Source of the DNA: WAPX01 sp964622075
Lineage (GTDB): Archaea; Halobacteriota; Archaeoglobi; Archaeoglobales; Archaeoglobaceae
Assembly: GCA_964622075.1 (NCBI GenBank)
Contig: CAZUMR010000043.1
Coordinates: forward strand, 1 to 17,042
Direction: 5' to 3'
Length of the DNA: 17,042 bases
Shown: in pieces, positions 12,875 through 17,042 of the stretch
Position numbering within the stretch: the first letter of the stretch is position 1
Layout of the letters: the number at the start of each line of letters is the position of its first letter
Program-made: the position numbers and the translations under genes
The notes under the pieces: generated by a model
The model's database searches: none
What the model was told of the DNA's origin: nothing
The model's input: the letters and a program-made list of their open reading frames with translations, nothing else

Positions 12875-13351
12875 TCATGCTTCTTCAGGTATTTCTATTG
12901 CACCTTCGTCGATCTCTTTCTGAACTTCCTTGGGATGCTTTCCCTCCACACTCACTCCCATGGAAACGCAGGTTCCAAGCACCTCTTTTACTGCGGCTTT
13001 CATCGTATAGCTGAGCATTTCTGGTTTTTTCATCTTGGCAATCTTTATAACCTGATCTATCTTGAGGTCAGCAACGAACTCTCTTCCAGTCTTGCTTGAT
13101 CCCTTCTCTATCCCGAGCTCCTTCTTTATCAGAGCAGATGTTGGTGGAACACCTACTTCTATGTCGAAGCTCCTGTCGTCGTGCACTATTATCTTGACAG
13201 GAACTGAAAGTCCGTCGAACTCCTTTGTAGCCTCGTTTATCCTGTCAACTACCTGTTTCACATTCAGGCCAAGTGGGCCTATGACCGGGCCAAGTGGTGG
13301 ACCCGGAGTAGCCTTACCTCCTGGAACCAGAACCTCAACCTCTCTTGGCAT
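12875..13351 (-). CDS. rpl11: 50S ribosomal protein L11
   Basis: Large-subunit stalk-base protein that binds 23S rRNA in the GTPase-associated centre. I start it at ATG 13349-13351 (158 aa). GAGGTG lies 6 nt upstream, and the product then begins MPREVEVLVPGGKATPGPPLGP, the normal L11 start. The GTG three codons earlier falls on the Shine-Dalgarno itself. Core blocks are GPLGLNVKQVVDRIN, VGVPPTSALIKKELG and the C-terminal RNA-binding part with KEVLGTCVSMGV. It is the last gene of the ftsZ-secE-spt5-rpl11 series. The 88-nt gap before it contains TATA-like sequence, so it may also have its own promoter. L1 and P0 genes, which often follow L11 in archaea, are absent here. Confidence 0.97.
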   Translation of the reverse strand: MPREVEVLVPGGKATPGPPLGPVIGPLGLNVKQVVDRINEATKEFDGLSVPVKIIVHDDRSFDIEVGVPPTSALIKKELGIEKGSSKTGREFVADLKIDQVIKIAKMKKPEMLSYTMKAAVKEVLGTCVSMGVSVEGKHPKEVQKEIDEGAIEIPEEA

Positions 13352-13373
13352 GGGCAACACCTCTCAACGTTCG

Positions 13374-13424
13374 CTATTTAAATCTGACCTGCCTCAGTTT
13401 TTGCAGATGATTCGTAAATAAGGC
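13374..13424 (-). promoter_or_regulatory. Possible internal promoter elements before rpl11
   Basis: Two TATA-like stretches lie on the minus strand: GATTTAAATAG (13374-13384) and CCTTATTTACG (13413-13423). The more distant one would give a leader of about 40 nt containing the Shine-Dalgarno. The nearer one would start at the ATG and skip it. Confidence 0.35.
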
Positions 13425-13439
13425 AACATCGGTGCCCTA

Positions 13440-13919
13440 CTACTCCGCTTCTCCACTCTTTTTATCGACTATTCTCACGTGATCTGCGTTAACGGTTATT
13501 GGTATGGGCACGACTGCCTCTATCAGCTCCACAGTTATCTCATTTCTTGACTCGTCAACTCTTTTAACGACTGCAAGTTCTCCTTTGAACGGCCCTGAGA
13601 CGATCTCCACTGTGTAGCCCTCCTTGATCTGTTCGGCAGCCTTCTTCGGAGTCAGGAAGTGCTCTATTTCGTGGAACGAAACCTCGCCCTTTATTACGCC
13701 TTTCACGTGGGGCAGGCCTTTTATGGCCTTAAGCAGGTCTTCAAGCTTCTCAGCCTCAACTATTATGTATCCCTTGAGCTCTTTTGGTGCGAGAATGGAG
13801 TATATGCCGAGCTCGTACTTCCTTACTGCCATCTCCATCAGGTTGGCCACGACTCTCTCCTGATTTGCTGTCGTTTTTATTACGAAAAACTTGTTCTCAA
13901 CACTCTCTACCTCGCTCAT
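13440..13919 (-). CDS. spt5: Transcription elongation factor Spt5 (NusG homologue)
   Basis: Universal elongation factor that binds the RNA polymerase clamp through its NGN domain, closing the cleft with Spt4, and contacts RNA or ribosome through its KOW domain. In 159 aa: NGN at about 10-92 (FFVIKTTANQERVVANLM, ILAPKELKGYIIVEA, GLPHVKGVIKGEV) and KOW at about 98-155 (EGYTVEIVSGPFKGELAVVKR). The ATG at 13917-13919 has GGTGG a few nt upstream. It is 11 nt after secE, in the conserved secE-spt5-rpl11 order. Confidence 0.96.
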   Translation of the reverse strand: MSEVESVENKFFVIKTTANQERVVANLMEMAVRKYELGIYSILAPKELKGYIIVEAEKLEDLLKAIKGLPHVKGVIKGEVSFHEIEHFLTPKKAAEQIKEGYTVEIVSGPFKGELAVVKRVDESRNEITVELIEAVVPIPITVNADHVRIVDKKSGEAE

Positions 13920-13930
13920 TTTTCCACCGG

Positions 13931-14155
13931 TCAGTGTTTGAGAGAAGCTGGAAGGACACTCATCAGCAAGTAGATCGCAAATCCTATGAGACCGACAACG
14001 AACATAACGGCAACGGAGACCTTTGTTGTCATTATGAACTCTTCTTTGTCTGGCTTTCTCGTCATTTTCAGCACGTTTATGTACTCGTTGAGCTTTGCTC
14101 TGAACTTCTCCCTGTCAGTAAGCCAGCTGAAATCAAACTGAAATTCTGCAGCCAT
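13931..14155 (-). CDS. secE: Preprotein translocase subunit SecE (Sec61 gamma)
   Basis: Small tail-anchored subunit that clamps the SecY channel. In 74 aa: an amphipathic region with LNEYINVLKMTRKPDKEEF (22-40), typical of archaeal SecE, then one membrane segment at about 46-67 (VSVAVMFVVGLIGFAIYLLM). The N-terminal FDFSWLTDREKF stretch is slightly longer than the minimal family length. ATG at 14153-14155, with GGGGTG about 9 nt upstream. It lies between ftsZ (72 nt away) and spt5 (11 nt). Confidence 0.94.
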   Translation of the reverse strand: MAAEFQFDFSWLTDREKFRAKLNEYINVLKMTRKPDKEEFIMTTKVSVAVMFVVGLIGFAIYLLMSVLPASLKH

Positions 14156-14227
14156 GTTTTTTACACCCCTTCAGCTTTCAGCCTTTTTGTTGATTAACGC
14201 TGTTGATCAATCTATCGATCTACCTAT

Positions 14228-15319
14228 CTACCGGACAAAATCTATTCCGTACCTCTTACTCGTTTTTGCCTTCTTGCCGAGTATCTGCGGCGATTTGACT
14301 CCCGTAACAATTACAAGGGTTCTCATGGTATTCTCAAGCTCGGGATCTATCATTGCTCCCCATATTATTCTGGCATCAGGATCGACCTTTGTGTATATCT
14401 CCTCAACAACCTTCTCTGCCTCCTCTATTGTCATGTCCGGTCCACCTGTAACGTTTACAAGAGCAGCTTTCGCTCCGGAAATATCAACTTCAAGCAGTGG
14501 ACTCCTGAGCGCTTTTCTTATAGACTCAGCAGCCTTGTCCTCTCCGCTTGCCTCTCCAAGACCGATCATTGCAACTCCGCCTTTCTCCATTACAGTCCTG
14601 ACGTCTGCAAAGTCAAGGTTTACGAGAGCAGGTCTTGTTATGAGCTCTGTTATTCCCTTCACAGCTCTCATGAGTATCTCGTCTGCGAGTTTAAAGGCAT
14701 CGTTTATTGGCAGGCTTGGAGCGACATCTAACAGCCTGTCGTTGGGGATTACTATCACCGTATCGGCAGCCTCTCTAAGCCTCTCAAGTCCTGCCTCAGC
14801 GTTAGCTCTTCTTATAGCTCCTTCCGCTGAGAAAGGAAACGTTACGACGGAAATGGTTAAAGCTCCAGCTTCCTGAGCAGCTTCAGCAACGACGGGAGCG
14901 GCTCCAGTACCCGTTCCTCCACCGAGACCGCAGGTAACAAAAACGAGATCTGCTCCCTCCACAATTCTCTTTATTTCCTCTTCGTTCTCTCTTGCGGCTT
15001 CTTCTCCAACCTGCGGCAAACTTCCTGCTCCAAGGCCTCTCGTCCTTTTCTTTCCAATTAACAGCCTTTTGTGGGCTTTTGTATAGTAGAGCTGCTGGAC
15101 ATCTGTGTTTATCGCTATCAGTTCTGCTCCAGCTATTCCTTCCTCATACATTCTTGATATTGTATTGCACCCGCCCCCGCCGACACCGATGACCTTGATC
15201 TCGGTTTTGAGCTGTTCGAGCATTTCGAGTATCTCATCCTCAACGTCTTCAGCAGGTCTGAGACCTTCCATCCTTTCCCTCTCGGCTCTTGCGAGAGCCT
15301 CCTCTATGAGTGATTTCAT
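14228..15319 (-). CDS. ftsZ: Cell division GTPase FtsZ
   Basis: Tubulin-like GTPase that polymerises into the division ring. I start it at ATG 15317-15319 (363 aa), with AGGGGAG about 5 nt upstream. The TTG five codons earlier has no ribosome site. After a helical N-terminal extension (1-40) come the G-box IGVGGGGCNT (44-53), the tubulin signature GGGTGTG (133-139) and the T7 catalytic loop NLDFAD (234-239). The sequence style is FtsZ1-like (RGLGAGSLPQVGEEAA, VNVTGGPDMTIEEAEKV, RIIWGAMID), but subtype assignment is tentative. It ends shortly after the GTPase core (TSKRYGIDFVR) without a long tail or a clear FtsA-binding peptide. It precedes secE-spt5-rpl11 and diverges from pyrC. Confidence 0.96.
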   Translation of the reverse strand: MKSLIEEALARAERERMEGLRPAEDVEDEILEMLEQLKTEIKVIGVGGGGCNTISRMYEEGIAGAELIAINTDVQQLYYTKAHKRLLIGKKRTRGLGAGSLPQVGEEAARENEEEIKRIVEGADLVFVTCGLGGGTGTGAAPVVAEAAQEAGALTISVVTFPFSAEGAIRRANAEAGLERLREAADTVIVIPNDRLLDVAPSLPINDAFKLADEILMRAVKGITELITRPALVNLDFADVRTVMEKGGVAMIGLGEASGEDKAAESIRKALRSPLLEVDISGAKAALVNVTGGPDMTIEEAEKVVEEIYTKVDPDARIIWGAMIDPELENTMRTLVIVTGVKSPQILGKKAKTSKRYGIDFVR

Positions 15320-15371
15320 GACCTCTCCCCTCAATCAATAAGCTTAAGAGTCAGAACTTTACCGCCTGCAA

Positions 15372-15383
15372 TACTATATAAAT
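15372..15383. promoter_or_regulatory. TATA-like element possibly shared by pyrC and ftsZ
   Basis: The + strand reads ACTATATAAATC, centred about 26 nt before the pyrC ATG (leaderless). The minus strand reads CAAAGATTTATATAGT, a good BRE+TATA match that would start ftsZ RNA near 15352, giving about 33 nt of leader including the Shine-Dalgarno. No other convincing TATA lies in the 84-nt gap. Confidence 0.55.
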
Positions 15384-15403
15384 CTTTGTTCTTATTATCT
15401 TCG

Positions 15404-16651
15404 ATGAGTGAAAACGCGATATACGGGAAGGTTTACTGCAGAGGACAGATCGTAGAGGCTGGCATTGAGTTCGATGGGGAGAGAATCGGGAGAATTGGAA
15501 AAAGTGTCAGGGGAAGGAGAGTAAGAGGTCTGATTCTCCCCGCTGCAATAGACGTTCACGTCCACTTCAGGGATTTTGAGGAGAAACACAAGGAAACGAT
15601 AGAATCTGGATCTCTATCTGCAATTCACGGAGGAGTTTGCCTTGTAGTCGATCAGCCAAACTGCAAACCGGCAGTGGACAGACCTGAAGTTTACTTTGAG
15701 AGGATGAAAAAAGCTGAAAAGAAGCTTTACTGTGACTACTCCCTCAACTTTGCCCTGACAAAGCACAACCTCTCAAAACTTGGGAAGTACATTGAAGTAA
15801 TAAAGGAGAGGTACTACCTGCCTGCAGTTGGAGAGGTGTTTCTGGAACACTCTAACCCCGATATGCAGGTGGATTACTCCCAGCTTGAGCTGATTGCAAT
15901 GAGAGGAGAGCTCGGGAATGTTAAACTAAGCGTTCACGCTGAAGACGCCAATCTTTGTAAGCCCGGATTTCCCAACTTCATGTACAGACCGGAGGAAGCT
16001 GAGGTAGTTGCAGTTAAGAAGACGCTTGAAGCAGTTGGAGGTAACGTTCACTTCTGCCACATTTCGAGCGAGAAATCTCTTGAAGTCCTTAATACGTTTA
16101 GAAAAAGTTCTGGCAGCGCATGTACGTGTGAAGTAACACCGCACCACATGCTGCTGAGTGTAAGGGATTACGAGTGGTTGAGAGAGTTTGTTAACGTTAA
16201 TCCTCCCCTCAGAGAAAAACCACTGCTTGAAAGGTTGAATGAGATAGACCTGATAGCGTCCGATCATGCCCCTCACACTCCTGAGGAAAAGAAGAATGGA
16301 GCTCCGGGATTTCCGGGTGTGGAGACGATGTACCCCATTGTGGTTCAGATGATAAAGGATGGTATCCTTGGGACCGGGGCAGTTGAAAAGCTGACGAGTG
16401 TTCCAGCGAAAGTTTTTGGCTTTGACAAGTTTGGCTACGGGTGGATTGAGGAGGGAATGCTTGCAAATCTTGCAGTTTTTGACCTGTCAAAGGAGGTCAG
16501 GATAAGCAGCAGCATTCTCCACTCTGCATGTGGCTGGACGCCGTATGAGGGTTTTAGAGCAACATTCCCGTCTGAAGTTTACCTGAGAGGATGCAGAGTT
16601 GTGCCTGAAACGGAAGCAGTTGGAAGAACATTATCTAACCGGTTTGATTAA
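15404..16651 (+). CDS. pyrC: Dihydroorotase
   Basis: Zinc-dependent amidohydrolase that cyclises carbamoyl-aspartate to dihydroorotate in pyrimidine synthesis. I start it at ATG 15404 (415 aa) because a TATA box lies at leaderless distance. The TTG at 15386 would fall between TATA and the probable RNA start. Family blocks: D50-V-H52-V-H54-F-R (metal site), VHAEDANL (177-184), CHISSEKSLEVL with H219, CEVTPHHMLLS (242-252), NVNPPLR (264-270), ASDHAPH with D287 (285-291) and GAPGFPGVETMYP. This is the short monofunctional form, not a CAD-type fusion. No other pyrimidine gene is adjacent. Confidence 0.95.
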   Translation: MSENAIYGKVYCRGQIVEAGIEFDGERIGRIGKSVRGRRVRGLILPAAIDVHVHFRDFEEKHKETIESGSLSAIHGGVCLVVDQPNCKPAVDRPEVYFERMKKAEKKLYCDYSLNFALTKHNLSKLGKYIEVIKERYYLPAVGEVFLEHSNPDMQVDYSQLELIAMRGELGNVKLSVHAEDANLCKPGFPNFMYRPEEAEVVAVKKTLEAVGGNVHFCHISSEKSLEVLNTFRKSSGSACTCEVTPHHMLLSVRDYEWLREFVNVNPPLREKPLLERLNEIDLIASDHAPHTPEEKKNGAPGFPGVETMYPIVVQMIKDGILGTGAVEKLTSVPAKVFGFDKFGYGWIEEGMLANLAVFDLSKEVRISSSILHSACGWTPYEGFRATFPSEVYLRGCRVVPETEAVGRTLSNRFD

Positions 16652-16667
16652 TACTGACCACAATAGA

Positions 16668-16694
16668 AAAAATTTTGACTAAATCAAAATTTTT
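16668..16694. repeat. 11-bp perfect inverted repeat after pyrC
   Basis: AAAAATTTTGA (16668-16678) and TCAAAATTTTT (16684-16694) flank the loop CTAAA. It lies 17 nt after the pyrC stop and could be a terminator or a protein site. The following 50 nt are AT-rich. Confidence 0.7.
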
Positions 16695-16740
16695 AGCTAA
16701 TAGTCTATAAGAGCTTCTGATTTTTAATTTTAATAAGGGA

Positions 16741-16754
16741 GAAATGTTTAAATA
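16741..16754 (+). promoter_or_regulatory. BRE/TATA-like promoter of the last gene
   Basis: GAAATGTTTAAATA, with the TATA part at 16747-16754. Its centre is about 27 nt before GTG 16778, fitting a leaderless start. Confidence 0.5.
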
Positions 16755-16777
16755 ATCGAATCTGATAGGTTAATGAA

Positions 16778-17042
16778 GTGAGAACAAGGATATCTCAGGA
16801 ATACGGTCAGTTTATAAAATCCCGGCTTAAGGGTAACGTGGTAGAGGTGGCCGGATACAGGGGGAGGGGTATAGTAAGGAGGATAGTCACCGAATTCGGT
16901 GGCGATTCCCTAATAGTCGTCACCCTTAACGGATACGAGAAGACAATATCGGAAATCGCGGCTTCCGAAGTTTACGTCGTTTCGGAAGAGTACTTTAGGA
17001 AGAGAACGGGCATAAAGGACGTTTACGAGATGAGAAAGCTCG
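16778..17042 (+). CDS. Unrecognised protein, N-terminal part only
   Basis: Open frame from GTG 16778-16780 to the window edge (88 complete codons plus one base, no stop). An ATG at 16773 in another frame stops at once, and no Shine-Dalgarno is present, so a leaderless GTG start is the best choice. The product begins MRTRISQEYGQFIKSRLKGN. A stretch of short beta-like segments with basic and glycine residues follows (VEVAGYRGRGIVRRIV, then GGDSLIVVTLNGYEKTISEI), and then a charged helical part. The first part could be a small beta-barrel domain. I do not recognise the family and assign no function. Confidence 0.7.
   Translation, partial: MRTRISQEYGQFIKSRLKGNVVEVAGYRGRGIVRRIVTEFGGDSLIVVTLNGYEKTISEIAASEVYVVSEEYFRKRTGIKDVYEMRKL

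Noticed and set aside
14154..14876. 240-aa plus-strand frame antisense to ftsZ
   Set aside because: Serine/alanine-rich shadow typical of antisense frames; ftsZ motifs on the minus strand are unambiguous.

Overview
This window looks like chromosomal DNA of a thermophilic euryarchaeon, most likely in the Archaeoglobales (Archaeoglobus, Geoglobus or Ferroglobus). That placement is an inference from gene content and protein style, not from a database search. The archaeal markers are archaeal-type S15 and L11, an Spt5/SecE pair, transcription factor S, a short archaeal adenosylhomocysteinase, a DtxR-family regulator, a VirB11/GspE-like archaeal ATPase and endonuclease V. Many genes that open a transcript have a TATA-like box centred 23-28 nt before the start codon and no Shine-Dalgarno, as expected for leaderless archaeal mRNAs. 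Genes inside operons usually carry a clear GGAGG/GAGGTG site.

Layout: 1-371 holds no convincing gene and is strikingly poor in G on the + strand. ahcY (-) and serA (+) diverge from an 85-nt promoter region. A minus-strand block from 6200 down to 3280 encodes, in transcription order, a PHP-domain phosphoesterase, a Nudix hydrolase, transcription factor S, ribosomal protein S15, XTP/dITP diphosphatase and a MoaD/ThiS-like sulfur carrier. Next comes gatC-gatA (-), two subunits of the tRNA-dependent amidotransferase, with no gatB in the window. Divergent from gatC are two small + strand genes: a four-cysteine winged-helix protein and a Gly-Arg-rich DUF5320-like protein. A VirB11/GspE-type ATPase (-) stands without a membrane partner, and endonuclease V (+) is divergent from it. 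Endonuclease V converges on and overlaps a two-gene minus-strand operon: a thioredoxin-fold/HEAT-repeat protein followed by a DtxR/MntR-like metalloregulator.

The right part has the euryarchaeal cluster ftsZ-secE-spt5-rpl11 (all -), coupling cell division, protein export, transcription elongation and translation genes. L11 is followed by an AT-rich gap, not by L1/P0. pyrC (dihydroorotase, +) diverges from ftsZ across a single TATA-like element that may serve both directions. The window ends inside an unrecognised + strand gene starting with a leaderless GTG.

Most of the window is ordinary core genome. The least explained items are the Cys-HTH/DUF5320 pair, the thioredoxin-HEAT fusion with its regulator and an upstream palindrome, the repeats in the S15 leader, the orphan ATPase, and the G-poor left end. 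I did not find a clearly new multi-gene system.
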